Below are positions 1 through 7,743 of a DNA stretch of 64,000 nt, in pieces; the stretch's first letter is position 1, and the number at the start of each line of letters is the position of its first letter. The position numbers and the translations under genes are program-made. The notes under the pieces were generated by a model. That model was not told the origin of the DNA and did no database searches. It was given only the letters and a program-made list of their open reading frames with translations. This DNA is from Chromatiales bacterium. Lineage in GTDB: Bacteria; Pseudomonadota; Gammaproteobacteria; UBA6429; Thiohalophilaceae. The stretch is taken from assembly GCA_026984045.1 (NCBI GenBank), contig JALSSV010000019.1, positions 1 to 64,000 of the forward strand, in the 5' to 3' direction.

Positions 1-492
1 CACCCAGTCGCGCAACTGCACCGAATCGCGTCCGCGGGAGCTGACCGCCAGCTCCAGCACCGGGATCTGGGCCGGATCCCGCTTGTAGATGATGGGCGGC
101 TCGATGCCGGTGGGCAGGAAGCGCCGGGCGCGATCCAGACGGGTGCTGGCGTCGCGCAGGGCACGGTCGATGTCGGTGCCGTAGGGGAAACTCAGATCCA
201 CCGAAGAACGTCCTTCGGTGGTGGTGGATTGCACGGCGATGGCGTTCTCGGTGATGGCGAGCTGTTCCTCGAGCTGGCGGGTCACTTCGTCTTCCATGAT
301 CCGGGCCGGCACGCCGGGATTGAGCACCCGTACCCGCACTTCCGGGTAGATGATGTGGGGCAGCAGATCCACCGCCAGGCGATCGAGGGAGAACAGCCCC
401 AGCACCACCACCGTCAGCGCCAGCATCACCGTGGCCACGGGACGGCGGATGGACCAGGCGGCGAGCCCCCCGGTGCGCGGGCGTGCGGCCAT
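1..492 (-). CDS. RND-family efflux permease, N-terminal part (cut by window edge)
   Basis: The minus strand reads open from an ATG at 492 to the window edge, giving the first 164 residues of an AcrB/HAE1-like inner-membrane pump. The protein starts with a short basic stretch, then a first membrane helix (about residues 18-36, rich in Val and Leu) and the periplasmic porter-domain start, with the family pattern PEVRVRVLNPGVPA and a later TTTEGRSSVDLSF stretch. Its ATG lies 2 bp after the stop of the membrane-fusion protein gene, so the two form an operon and one proton-driven tripartite pump. Substrate cannot be told. The rest of the gene lies outside the window. Confidence 0.88.
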   Translation of the reverse strand, partial: MAARPRTGGLAAWSIRRPVATVMLALTVVVLGLFSLDRLAVDLLPHIIYPEVRVRVLNPGVPARIMEDEVTRQLEEQLAITENAIAVQSTTTEGRSSVDLSFPYGTDIDRALRDASTRLDRARRFLPTGIEPPIIYKRDPAQIPVLELAVSSRGRDSVQLRDWV

Positions 493-494
493 GT

Positions 495-1541
495 TCAGTC
501 GTCCCCGCCGGCCACGCGGACGGCCCGTCCGTCACGCAGCCCGGTGAAGCCCTTCACCACCACCCGCTCGCCCGCGGCCAGACCTTCGCGCACGGCGATG
601 TGCTCGCTCAGTTGCAGCCCGGTGACGATCCGCACCTTGCGCACCCGATTGTCGTCATCCAGGCGGTAGACGTAGGCGCCGTGGCTGTCGTGGCGCACGG
701 CAAGGAAGGGCACGTGCAGCCTGGCGGCGGTGCGCACCGGCAGGCGCACGCGCACGAATTGGCCGGGCAGGGCGCCGGCGGGCGGCGTGAAGGCGATTTC
801 GATCCGTCGCTTGAGGTTGCGCGTGTCCACGCCCGGCGTCAGGCGCAGAATGCGACCGTCGAGGAAGCGGTTGCCCAGGGCATCGATCCGCAGGCGGACC
901 GGCTGGCCGGGGGCAAGGCCGTCGGCGAGCAGCTCCGAGAGAAACACCATGGCCTTGAGCCGGGCCGGATCGATGAGGGTCAGCAGATGGGTGTGCAGGG
1001 GCGCCACGTCGCCCGGCTCGAGACGCCGTTCGCTGACGAGGGCGTCGAACGGCGCCAGGATGCGGGTGCGGGTGAGGCGGGTCTCGAGCTGGCTGACTTC
1101 GGCCTGGGCCAGCTTGATGGCCGTATCGGCCCGGGCGATGTCCTCTTCCGAAACCAGTTTCTGACGAAACAGGGATTCGAGCCGCTGCCGGTCGCTGCGC
1201 GCCTGGGCGAGATTCGCCCGGGCCTTGCGCAACTGGGCCTGGATCAGCCGATCGTCGATGCGCACCAGCAGTTCGCCGCGGCGCACCCGGTCGCCCGCAT
1301 GCCAGGGCAGCTCGAGCACGCGGCCCGCTTCCTGGTTGAAGATCTGCACCCGGCGGCTGGCTTCGAGCCGGCCACTCGTGGTTTGTTCGCCCTCGAGCGG
1401 ACCGTCGCCGACCGTGGCCACGGCCACGGTAACCGGCGGACGTTCGCGTTTCCCGTTGCGCGCCTCGTGACCGTCGTCACTGCAGGCTTGCAGGAAGGCC
1501 AGGGCAAGGGTGAACAGCCAGAGGCGGGCAATCCGGGACAT
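495..1541 (-). CDS. RND efflux membrane-fusion (periplasmic adaptor) lipoprotein
   Basis: The product is a 348-aa HlyD/AcrA-type adaptor that bridges the inner-membrane pump encoded just downstream and an outer-membrane channel. I place the start at 1541 because the protein then begins with a lipoprotein signal (hydrophobic core ending LAFLQAC, Cys 21-22 region) while the longer frame adds a non-signal leader. A lipoyl-like half motif, an alpha-helical hairpin (about residues 90-150, KARANLAQARSDRQRL) and beta-barrel segments follow in the normal order. No outer-membrane factor gene is next to it on this side. Confidence 0.9.
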   Translation of the reverse strand: MSRIARLWLFTLALAFLQACSDDGHEARNGKRERPPVTVAVATVGDGPLEGEQTTSGRLEASRRVQIFNQEAGRVLELPWHAGDRVRRGELLVRIDDRLIQAQLRKARANLAQARSDRQRLESLFRQKLVSEEDIARADTAIKLAQAEVSQLETRLTRTRILAPFDALVSERRLEPGDVAPLHTHLLTLIDPARLKAMVFLSELLADGLAPGQPVRLRIDALGNRFLDGRILRLTPGVDTRNLKRRIEIAFTPPAGALPGQFVRVRLPVRTAARLHVPFLAVRHDSHGAYVYRLDDDNRVRKVRIVTGLQLSEHIAVREGLAAGERVVVKGFTGLRDGRAVRVAGGDD

Positions 1542-1659
1542 GCAGTGTTCCATTCGGGTCGGGCTTTCCCACAAGGTTGACAGGGAGATGCCGCAACGGT
1601 TCAGGGAGTGGTTCGGCCGTATGATAATATCTCCCACCCTTCTTCGATAGCCGGGAACC

Positions 1660-3492
1660 ATGCGCATCGAACGTTACACCGAAGCCCCCACGGTCGGCAG
1701 CCAGGAGTTGCGCAATCTCAAGCGCATGTTTCCCTATGTCTGGCAGTACCGCGGCCGGGTGCTGCTGGCGCTGGCCAGCCTGATCCTGGCCAAGGTCTCC
1801 ACGGTGGGGATCCCCGTGGTGCTCAAGCACATCGTGGATGCCCTCGACACCAGCCACGGTCGCCTGCTGGCCCTGCCCATCGTGCTGTTTCTGGCCTATG
1901 GTGCCCTGCGCCTGGGCAGTTCCCTGTTCAACGAACTGCGCGACGCGATCTTCGCCCGGGTGCGCTATCACGCCATGCGCCGGCTCTCGCGGCAGGTGCT
2001 CGAACACCTGCACCGGCTGTCGCTGCGCTATCACCTGGAGCGGCGCACCGGCAACATCATCCGCGATCTGGAGCGGGGCACCCAGAGCATCAGCTCGATT
2101 CTCAATTACCTGGTGTTCAACATCCTGCCCACGGCCGCCGAATTCGTGCTGGTGGCCTTCCTGCTGCTGGGCCAGTACGACTGGCACTTCGCCCTGGTGA
2201 CCTTTCTCACCGTGGCCGTGTACATCGCCTTCACCCTGGCGGTGACCGAATGGCGCATGCACTTCCGGCATACCATGAACCGCCTCGACTCCAAGGCCAA
2301 CGGCCAGGCGGTGGACAGCCTGCTCAACTACGAGACGGTGAAATACTTCAACAACGAACGCTTCGAGCTGCAGCGCTACGATCGCACCCTGGGCGAGTGG
2401 GAGAACGCGGCGGTCAAGAGCCAGACCTCCATGGCCCTGCTCAACTTCGGCCAGGGGGCGATCATCGCCGTGGGCGTGACCCTGATCATGATCTACGCCG
2501 GGCAGGGCGTGGTGGACGGCAGCATGACCCTCGGCGATCTGGTACTGGTCAACACCCTGATGCTGCAGCTGTTCATTCCGCTGAATTTCCTCGGCATCGT
2601 CTATCGCATGCTCAAGCACACCCTGGCCGACATGGATCGGGTCTGGAAGCTGCTCGACGAGACGCCCGAGATCGGCGATGCGCCCGACGCCCGGCCGCTG
2701 GTGGTGCGCGAGGGCGAAGTGGCATTCGAGCACGTGGCCTTCGCCTACCAGCCCGAGCGGCGGATCCTCGAAGACGTGAGCTTCACGATTCCCGCCGGTC
2801 ACAAGGTGGCCGTGGTGGGGCCGTCGGGCGCCGGCAAGTCCACCCTGGCGCGGCTGCTGTACCGCTTCTACGACGTGGAGCGCGGGCGGATCACCATCGA
2901 CGGCCAGGACATCGCCCACGTCACCCTCGACAGCCTGCGCCAGGCCATCGGCATCGTGCCCCAGGATACGGTCCTGTTCAACGAATCGATCTATTACAAC
3001 ATCCTCTACGCCCGGCCCGACGCCAGCCGCGAAGAGGTGGAGCAGGCGGCGAAACTGGCGGCCATCCACGACTTCATCGTCAGTCTGCCGGAAGGCTACG
3101 ATACCCTGGTGGGCGAACGGGGCCTGAAACTCTCCGGTGGCGAGAAGCAGCGCATCGCCATCGCCCGGGTGATCCTCAAGAACCCGCCGATCCTGATCTT
3201 CGACGAGGCCACCTCGTCCCTCGACTCCCGATCCGAGCGGGCCATCCTCGACGCTCTCAGTCAGGTGGCCGAACAGCACACCACCCTGGTCATCGCCCAC
3301 CGCCTCTCCACCATCGTCGATGCCGATCGGATCCTGGTGATGGAGCAGGGCCGCATCGTCGAACAGGGCACCCACGCCGAACTCCTCGCCCGGGGCGGCC
3401 TCTACGCCCAGATGTGGGAACTGCAGCAGGAGGAACGACAGGTGGCCGTGAAGGAAGCCGAGCTGGAGGTGGGGGAGGAAATCTCCCTGTAG
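1660..3492 (+). CDS. Atm1/HMT1-type ABC exporter (half transporter, TMD-NBD)
   Basis: This 610-aa half transporter has six predicted membrane helices in the first ~320 residues and a C-terminal ATPase domain with Walker A GPSGAGKST near residue 388, signature LSGGEKQR near 491, and Walker B ILIFDEATSSLD. The stretch NYETVKYFNNE near residue 223 is the hallmark of the Atm1/ABCB7 branch, which exports glutathione-linked persulfides or metal-thiol complexes for Fe-S cluster homeostasis. That would fit a sulfur-oxidising cell handling reactive sulfane sulfur, but the substrate is inferred. It is divergent from the RND operon, 118 bp apart. Confidence 0.92.
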   Translation: MRIERYTEAPTVGSQELRNLKRMFPYVWQYRGRVLLALASLILAKVSTVGIPVVLKHIVDALDTSHGRLLALPIVLFLAYGALRLGSSLFNELRDAIFARVRYHAMRRLSRQVLEHLHRLSLRYHLERRTGNIIRDLERGTQSISSILNYLVFNILPTAAEFVLVAFLLLGQYDWHFALVTFLTVAVYIAFTLAVTEWRMHFRHTMNRLDSKANGQAVDSLLNYETVKYFNNERFELQRYDRTLGEWENAAVKSQTSMALLNFGQGAIIAVGVTLIMIYAGQGVVDGSMTLGDLVLVNTLMLQLFIPLNFLGIVYRMLKHTLADMDRVWKLLDETPEIGDAPDARPLVVREGEVAFEHVAFAYQPERRILEDVSFTIPAGHKVAVVGPSGAGKSTLARLLYRFYDVERGRITIDGQDIAHVTLDSLRQAIGIVPQDTVLFNESIYYNILYARPDASREEVEQAAKLAAIHDFIVSLPEGYDTLVGERGLKLSGGEKQRIAIARVILKNPPILIFDEATSSLDSRSERAILDALSQVAEQHTTLVIAHRLSTIVDADRILVMEQGRIVEQGTHAELLARGGLYAQMWELQQEERQVAVKEAELEVGEEISL

Positions 3493-3523
3493 ACGCGGCG
3501 CAAGCCGCGATGCGGCGGTAGCA

Positions 3524-3598
3524 GGTGGCTGGTAGCTGGTAGCTGGAAAAAAACCGTCAACACTTGTTCCAGCTACCCGGCCCCAGCTACCAGCCACC
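3524..3598. repeat. TAGCTGG-armed inverted repeat
   Basis: A left arm of tandem GGTAGCTGGT units (3524-3546) pairs with a right arm CCAGCTACC..CCAGCTACCAGCCACC (3569-3598) around a 22-bp centre. It lies just after the ABC exporter stop and is followed 6 bp later by a REP unit. A related half arm (CCAGCCACCCG repeats) lies at 31479-31501, again beside a REP unit. Confidence 0.7.
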
Positions 3599-3604
3599 AA
3601 CTTG

Positions 3605-3628
3605 TCGCGGCGAGGGCGCCGCTCCTAC
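3605..3628. repeat. REP-like unit (GTAGGAGCGGCG family)
   Basis: The 24-bp unit TCGCGGCGAGGGCGCCGCTCCTAC folds as a GC hairpin (the sequence is longer than shown elsewhere only by its flanks). Further copies are at 24361, 24473, 28189, 28228, 31339, 31383, 43579, 43622 and 43667, in both orientations and only between genes. Confidence 0.85.
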
Positions 3629-3643
3629 GGGTGCAGATCCGGC

Positions 3644-3649
3644 TATAAT
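3644..3649 (+). promoter_or_regulatory. Perfect -10 box (TATAAT) upstream of the S24-like gene
   Basis: TATAAT stands 27 bp before the ATG at 3676, with AGGAG at 3664-3668 between them. No good -35 box is visible at the right spacing because a REP unit occupies that position, so the call rests on the -10 box alone. Confidence 0.4.
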
Positions 3650-3675
3650 GGATGTTCACAGCGAGGAGAATTGTC

Positions 3676-4089
3676 ATGGCCGAGATGAAACGTTCCCAGA
3701 TGGCGCCGGCGCCCGATGAGCTCAGCGGCTGCGCGTCGGCCGAGCCGTTCGCCCTGCAGGTGATCGACGACAGCATGGAGCCCGAGTTCAAGAAGGGCTG
3801 CATCATCATCATCGATCCGGAAGGCCTGGCCACCGATGGTTCCTACGTCATCGCTCTGATTGAAAACGGCTATATCTTCCGCCAGCTCCGCCGCCACGAG
3901 GACAAGTACTACCTCGTGCCCCTCAACGAAGCCTATGCCCACGAAGCCCGCGAAATCGCCATTGAGCAAGTCAAGGGCGTGATCATCCAGCAGGCCGCCC
4001 CCAACGGCCGGCGCAAGGACCGCAAGAAGTACGAATACCGCACGAAGAGCGAGGTCAATCCCGGGTGTGGGACCTGCGGGCAGGGGTGA
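3676..4089 (+). CDS. Stand-alone S24/LexA-fold protein, catalytic Lys not visible
   Basis: The 137-aa product has the C-terminal LexA/UmuD peptidase fold without any DNA-binding domain. The nucleophile motif DSMEP is present (Ser33 in VIDDSMEPEFKKG), followed by the usual IIIIDPEG and VIALIENGYIFRQL strands. In LexA the general-base lysine sits in the position that here reads IFRQL (Arg69), so self-cleavage may be lost. AGGAG 7 bp upstream supports the start at 3676 over the upstream Met at 3652. The tail has two Cys (CGTCG). Function is unknown; neighbours give no operon. Confidence 0.75.
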   Translation: MAEMKRSQMAPAPDELSGCASAEPFALQVIDDSMEPEFKKGCIIIIDPEGLATDGSYVIALIENGYIFRQLRRHEDKYYLVPLNEAYAHEAREIAIEQVKGVIIQQAAPNGRRKDRKKYEYRTKSEVNPGCGTCGQG

Positions 4090-4114
4090 GAACGTATACA
4101 GGCTCGGTGGAAGG

Positions 4115-4278
4115 AACGCAGAGGGCGCAGAGACGCAGAGGACGCGGAGATTTGTTTTGATGGCCTGTGGCGGGTGTAGGCCGGCTCAAGCGTAGCGGAG
4201 CCGGTAAAAAACGTGTCATCCCGACATGGCGGCTCCGCTACGCTTGAGCCGCCCTACGGTGTCCACGCCCTCTGCGTT
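4115..4278. repeat. GCAGAG-armed inverted-repeat element, copy 1
   Basis: The left arm AACGCAGAGGGCG and following GCAGAGACGCAGAG units (from 4115) are complementary to CGCCCTCTGCGTT at 4266-4278. The left boundary GGTGGAAG and right boundary GTTTGCAG recur in other copies (45266, 53986, 56014). This copy encloses a second palindrome at 4176-4257. It fills most of the 206-bp gap between the S24-like gene and the rhodanese gene. Confidence 0.8.
4176..4257. repeat. Long inverted repeat nested inside the GCAGAG element
   Basis: GTAGGCCGGCTCAAGCGTAG (4176-4195, continuing CGGAGCCGG) pairs with the complementary stretch 4229-4257 ending GAGCCGCCCTAC. Arms are about 28 bp with few mismatches around a ~25-bp centre. 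It is a different repeat family from the element that surrounds it. Confidence 0.8.
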
Positions 4279-4295
4279 GTTTGCAGACAGCCTGA

Positions 4296-4763
4296 TTATT
4301 TCGCATTGCTGCTGAGCTGCTCCGGGCGCAGGCGGGGGGTGAAGTATTCGTCGGCTTCGTCCTCGGAGACCGGCTGGCCCTGGCCGTTGACCATGGGCTG
4401 TTCGTAGTCGGCCCAGCCGCGCAGGCCGGTCTTGAGGGAGACGACGTTGGTGTAGCCCATCTTCTGCATCACTTCGCAGGCGAACACGCTGCGGTTGCCG
4501 GAGCGGCAGATCACCACGATTTCCCTGTCCCGGGCCTCGACCAGTTCGGGGACGGTTTCCTCGTAGTCGTATTCGCAGGCGGTTTCGAGCACGCCGCGGG
4601 GCACGTTGAGGGAGCCTTCGATGTGCATGGCCTCGAATTCGTAGGGCTCGCGCACGTCGAGCAGCATCACTTCCCGTTCCTGAAGGATTTCCTCCAGATC
4701 CCAGGGAAAGATTTCCCTGACGTGTTCGGCCGCCTCGGCGACCAGTTCATTGAAGCGTTTCAT
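4296..4763 (-). CDS. Rhodanese-domain sulfurtransferase
   Basis: The 155-aa cytoplasmic protein carries one rhodanese domain (about residues 22-125) with the active loop CRSGNR at 86-91, Cys86 being the persulfide-carrying residue, and the usual LLDVREPYEFEAMHI start of the fold. It would move sulfane sulfur between thiols. It lies downstream of the dsr/two-component run on the same strand but is separated from it by a 110-bp palindrome, so it may be a separate transcript. A link to the sulfur-oxidation pathway is inferred from context only. Confidence 0.88.
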   Translation of the reverse strand: MKRFNELVAEAAEHVREIFPWDLEEILQEREVMLLDVREPYEFEAMHIEGSLNVPRGVLETACEYDYEETVPELVEARDREIVVICRSGNRSVFACEVMQKMGYTNVVSLKTGLRGWADYEQPMVNGQGQPVSEDEADEYFTPRLRPEQLSSNAK

Positions 4764-4823
4764 GAGGTTTCACTCGAAACAGATGTTCCAGATATTTGTC
4801 CATGGTGCAATGTGTGCACTGAG

Positions 4824-4933
4824 CCCTGCGGGCCAAGGGGATGTTTTGTGACCGTCGGCCGCAGGGATGCGGCCTTCGAGCCTACAGGGACGTATTTACG
4901 GCGTGTCACGAAACATCCCCTTGGCCCGCAGGG
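4824..4933. repeat. Long palindromic element with conserved core and variable arms, copy 1
   Basis: Arms CCCTGCGGGCCAAGGGGATG (4824-4843) and its complement at 4914-4933 enclose a 60-bp core that starts GTGACCGTCGGCCGCAGGG and ends GGCGTGTCAC. The same core, inverted, is at 47056-47112, but with quite different, again self-complementary, outer arms. It sits between the response regulator stop and the rhodanese start and could fold into a very stable terminator-like hairpin. Confidence 0.85.
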
Positions 4934-4986
4934 CGATGCCGATGACCAGGATCCTTCATGATCGATCTGGTATCAGACATTGCCAT

Positions 4987-5661
4987 TCAGCCGTTGTTGC
5001 CGGAGGCGTTGCGGGAGAAGCCGTGTTCGACGGCCATCACGGCGGCTTCCACGCGCGAGTGCACGTCGAGCTTGCGCAGGATGGCCTTCACGTGCAGCTT
5101 GACGGTGCCGTCGGAGATCCCGAGGTTGCGGGCGATGGCCTTGTTGCTCTGGCCCTCGGCGAGCAGGCCGAGGATTTCGGTCTCGCGCGGGGTCAGTTCC
5201 GAGAAGGGGCTGTCGTCTTCCGGCTCCTCGGGCTCGCCGCCACCGCCCTGCACGGCCTTGGCCAGGATCGGCGCGAGATCGGGGGCCACCACCGTCTTGC
5301 CGGAGACGATGTCGCGCAGGGCCAGCACCAGCTCGTCCGGCTCCATGTCCTTGAGCAGATAGCCCTGGGCGCCCTGACGCAGGGATTCGAGCAGATCGCT
5401 CTCCTCGGTGCTGGTGGTGAGCATGACGATGGGCAGTTCCAGCCCCTCCTGGCGCAGCATCTTCAGCACGCCCAGGCCGTCGATGCCGGGCATGCGCATG
5501 TCGAGCAGGATGACGTCCGGTTGCAGTTCCTCCACCAGGCGCAGGCATTCCTGGCCGCTGCCCACCGAGGCCACCACCTCGATTCCGCGGCTGGCCAGCA
5601 GGCCTTCGAGGCCCACCCGGAACAGGGTGTGATCGTCGATCAACAGCACGCGCAGACTCAT
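4987..5661 (-). CDS. NarL/FixJ-type response regulator
   Basis: The 224-aa regulator has a receiver domain (Asp9, Asp10, phospho-acceptor Asp54, Lys104) and a C-terminal LuxR/NarL helix-turn-helix (about residues 158-215). The recognition helix reads TVKLHVK, nearly the same as NarL (TVKVHVK), so it should bind NarL-like heptamers. The start at 5661 overlaps the kinase stop in an ATGA arrangement, showing translational coupling. The pair is the last part of the minus-strand run that begins with dsrA; a candidate target palindrome lies upstream of dsrA at 20171-20186. Confidence 0.92.
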   Translation of the reverse strand: MSLRVLLIDDHTLFRVGLEGLLASRGIEVVASVGSGQECLRLVEELQPDVILLDMRMPGIDGLGVLKMLRQEGLELPIVMLTTSTEESDLLESLRQGAQGYLLKDMEPDELVLALRDIVSGKTVVAPDLAPILAKAVQGGGGEPEEPEDDSPFSELTPRETEILGLLAEGQSNKAIARNLGISDGTVKLHVKAILRKLDVHSRVEAAVMAVEHGFSRNASGNNG

Positions 5662-7319
5662 GGCAACACCTTGGCCGTGGGCAGGTCGACCCGCACGCTG
5701 TGGGTTCCGTCCTCGGGGGCCGGTTCGGGATAGCGGAAGTGCAGGATGACCCGGGTGCCTTCGCCCTGTTCGCTCTCGATGCGCACGGTGCCGCCGATCC
5801 GCTTGGCCCGCTCTTCCATGATGGACAGGCCCAGGTGATCGCCCGAGGTGCGATCCGATTCGGGCAGCAGGGTCATGCCCACGCCGTCGTCCTCGATCAG
5901 GATGTGGCAGTCGCCCTGCACGTCGGAGCGCATGATCACCCGCACCGCATGGGCCTGGCTGTGCTTGCGGATGTTGTTGAGGGCTTCCTGGATGATGCGC
6001 AGGGCCTGGACCTCGACGCTGGCCGGCAGTTGCAGCACGTTCCACTCCTTTTGCAGGAAGATGGAAATCTCGCTCTGGTTGCGGAAGCGCTCCACCAGAT
6101 GCTCCACGGCCGGCACCAGGCCGCGCTTGTCGATGGGCGCGCGGAAGTGCGTGATCAGCTCGCGCAGCTCGGCGTAGGCCTCGTCCAGGTTGTTTTCGAT
6201 CTTCTCCAGTTCGTACCAGATGGCCGGTTCCTGGCCCTGGCGCAGGGTCTCGTCCAGCACCCGCACCTGGAAGCGCAGGCTGGCCAGGGTCTGGGCCAGG
6301 GAGTCGTGCAGTTCATGGGCCAGGCGGGTGCGTTCTTCCATGATCGACAGGCGGTTGGATTCGTCGTCATGACGGGCCTTGTCGATGGCCATGCCGAGGT
6401 GGCGGCCAATGGAAGTGAGCAGGCCCACCATGTCTTCCTGATCGGCGAAATCCTCGTGATCCACGAACAGGTTGTATACGCCCAGGGTCTTGTCCCGGTA
6501 CTGCAGGGGCACGGCGATCATGCCGATGTTGTCGTCGTTGAAGAAGGAGCGGCCGACGATCTTGTCGCAGTGGGTGATGTTCTTCTCGAACAGCACCGTG
6601 CCGTCGCGATAGGCGCTGCCGCACAGGCAGCTTTCGGAGGGAATGAGCTGCTCGCGCTTCATCAGATCCTCGTCGAGGCCGATGCTGGAGACCAGGCGCA
6701 TCTGGCCGTCGTCGGTCATCAGCCGGACCACGGCGGCGCGGGCATTCACCACGTCGCGCAGGGTGTGCAGGAAGCGGGTCAGCAGATCCTCCAGATCCCG
6801 GGAGACGTTGATGCTGGCGGCCACGTCGTAGATGATTTCCAGCGAATGGGTCTTGCGCTCGATGTGCTCGGTCTGGGCGCGTACCTGGCTCTGCATGTCG
6901 TGGGTGAGGGCCTGCAGCTTGTCGCTCAGTTCGTTGATGTCGGCATACAGGGCATTGAAGTCGCGGGAGGCGGTGCGGGGGAGGCGGGCCCCCAGTTTGC
7001 CTTCCCGCAGATCCTGGGCCCACTGGCGCAGGGCGGTGAGGGGTTCGAGCAGGGTGCGCTGGATCTGCCGTACCAGACGGGTGGTGAGTCCCAGGCCGAA
7101 GAGGGTCGGCAGCCAGATCAGCAGGTGGCCGGTGGGCGGATAACCTCCCTGGGTCAGAAGCCAACTGCCGGCGGCGGCCGTCAGGATCAGGAGCCCGGCG
7201 ATGCTGAAGATCAGCACGCACAGATGGCTGCGCCACAGGCGGCCGCGCCGACCACAGCATTCCGTCGCGAAGGCCTTGCCGTCGTCGGGATGTCGGATCT
7301 GATCGGGAGGGGTCGCCAT
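5658..7319 (-). CDS. NarX-like sensor histidine kinase with GAF domain
   Basis: This 553-aa membrane kinase has two helices (about 33-55 and 66-84) with almost no periplasmic loop, a HAMP region (85-140), a coiled coil, a GAF domain (about 170-315), a HisKA_3 dimerisation box with ELHDSLAQ (His338) and a C-terminal HATPase. The GAF domain carries Cys231, Cys233 and Cys251 (ESCLCG and THCDK), and Cys21-Cys22 precede the first helix, so redox or sulfur sensing is possible but unproven. It starts 38 bp after dsrR. In Allochromatium this position holds dsrS instead. Confidence 0.9.
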   Translation of the reverse strand: MATPPDQIRHPDDGKAFATECCGRRGRLWRSHLCVLIFSIAGLLILTAAAGSWLLTQGGYPPTGHLLIWLPTLFGLGLTTRLVRQIQRTLLEPLTALRQWAQDLREGKLGARLPRTASRDFNALYADINELSDKLQALTHDMQSQVRAQTEHIERKTHSLEIIYDVAASINVSRDLEDLLTRFLHTLRDVVNARAAVVRLMTDDGQMRLVSSIGLDEDLMKREQLIPSESCLCGSAYRDGTVLFEKNITHCDKIVGRSFFNDDNIGMIAVPLQYRDKTLGVYNLFVDHEDFADQEDMVGLLTSIGRHLGMAIDKARHDDESNRLSIMEERTRLAHELHDSLAQTLASLRFQVRVLDETLRQGQEPAIWYELEKIENNLDEAYAELRELITHFRAPIDKRGLVPAVEHLVERFRNQSEISIFLQKEWNVLQLPASVEVQALRIIQEALNNIRKHSQAHAVRVIMRSDVQGDCHILIEDDGVGMTLLPESDRTSGDHLGLSIMEERAKRIGGTVRIESEQGEGTRVILHFRYPEPAPEDGTHSVRVDLPTAKVLP

Positions 7320-7328
7320 AAGCCGTTG

Positions 7329-7334
7329 ATTATA
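7329..7334 (-). promoter_or_regulatory. Perfect -10 box just before the NarX-like kinase
   Basis: On the minus strand GGTATAATC ends 9 bp before the kinase ATG at 7319. A start of transcription 6-7 bp downstream would leave a leader of only 2-3 bases. No convincing -35 box is seen, so this may be a chance match, but it would give the pair its own promoter inside the dsr run. Confidence 0.3.
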
Positions 7335-7357
7335 CCCCGGAACCGTCCCGGAACGGA

Positions 7358-7699
7358 TTACAGGGCGTGTTCCGTGCCCGAATCGTCGCCCTGGGGCGGG
7401 GTGTAGTTGGGATCGTTGGGGTTGAGGAAGATGAAATTGTACTCGCCGTCGTCGAGTTGGACGAAATCGAGCGTGCAGCCATTGAGCAGATCGATGCTGG
7501 ACGGGGCGATGACGATGGTAACGCCCGATTCACTGAAAGCGAGATCGTTTTCCGTGGTCTCGTCGGCGAAGCCCATGGCGTACTGGATGCTGCCATCGGT
7601 TTCCCGGCGGGCGGCGATGCGCAGGGGCATGCCCTCCATCTGGCCTTCGCGAGCCGATTTGACGATCTGTTCCGCGGCGGCGGGGGTGACTGTGAACAT
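7358..7699 (-). CDS. dsrR: DsrR, IscA-like protein lacking cluster cysteines
   Basis: The 113-aa product has the A-type carrier (HesB/IscA) fold (VTPAAAEQI start, LDFVQLDDGEYNFIFLNPN end) but not the three ligand cysteines; the only Cys (NGCTLDF) is at a different position from those. This is the known state of Allochromatium DsrR, a cytoplasmic protein reported to act on dsr expression after transcription rather than to carry clusters. AGGAG lies 7 bp before the ATG at 7699, which favours this start over 7723. It follows dsrN by 44 bp. Confidence 0.87.
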   Translation of the reverse strand: MFTVTPAAAEQIVKSAREGQMEGMPLRIAARRETDGSIQYAMGFADETTENDLAFSESGVTIVIAPSSIDLLNGCTLDFVQLDDGEYNFIFLNPNDPNYTPPQGDDSGTEHAL

Positions 7700-7743
7700 G
7701 ACGACACTCCTGATGGAAATCAAAAACCTAGTGGATTGGTCAA

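Noticed and set aside
1577-1628. Promoter for the ABC exporter from TTGACA at 1577 and TATGAT/GATAAT at 1620-1628
   Set aside because: The distance between the boxes (about 37-40 bp) is far too long for sigma-70, so they are not a pair; either alone is weak evidence.
1477-3600. A 707-codon open frame on the minus strand opposite the ABC exporter
   Set aside because: It is the antisense shadow of a well-identified gene; the translation is rich in His, Gln and Gly without domains, as is normal for antisense frames of GC-rich genes.
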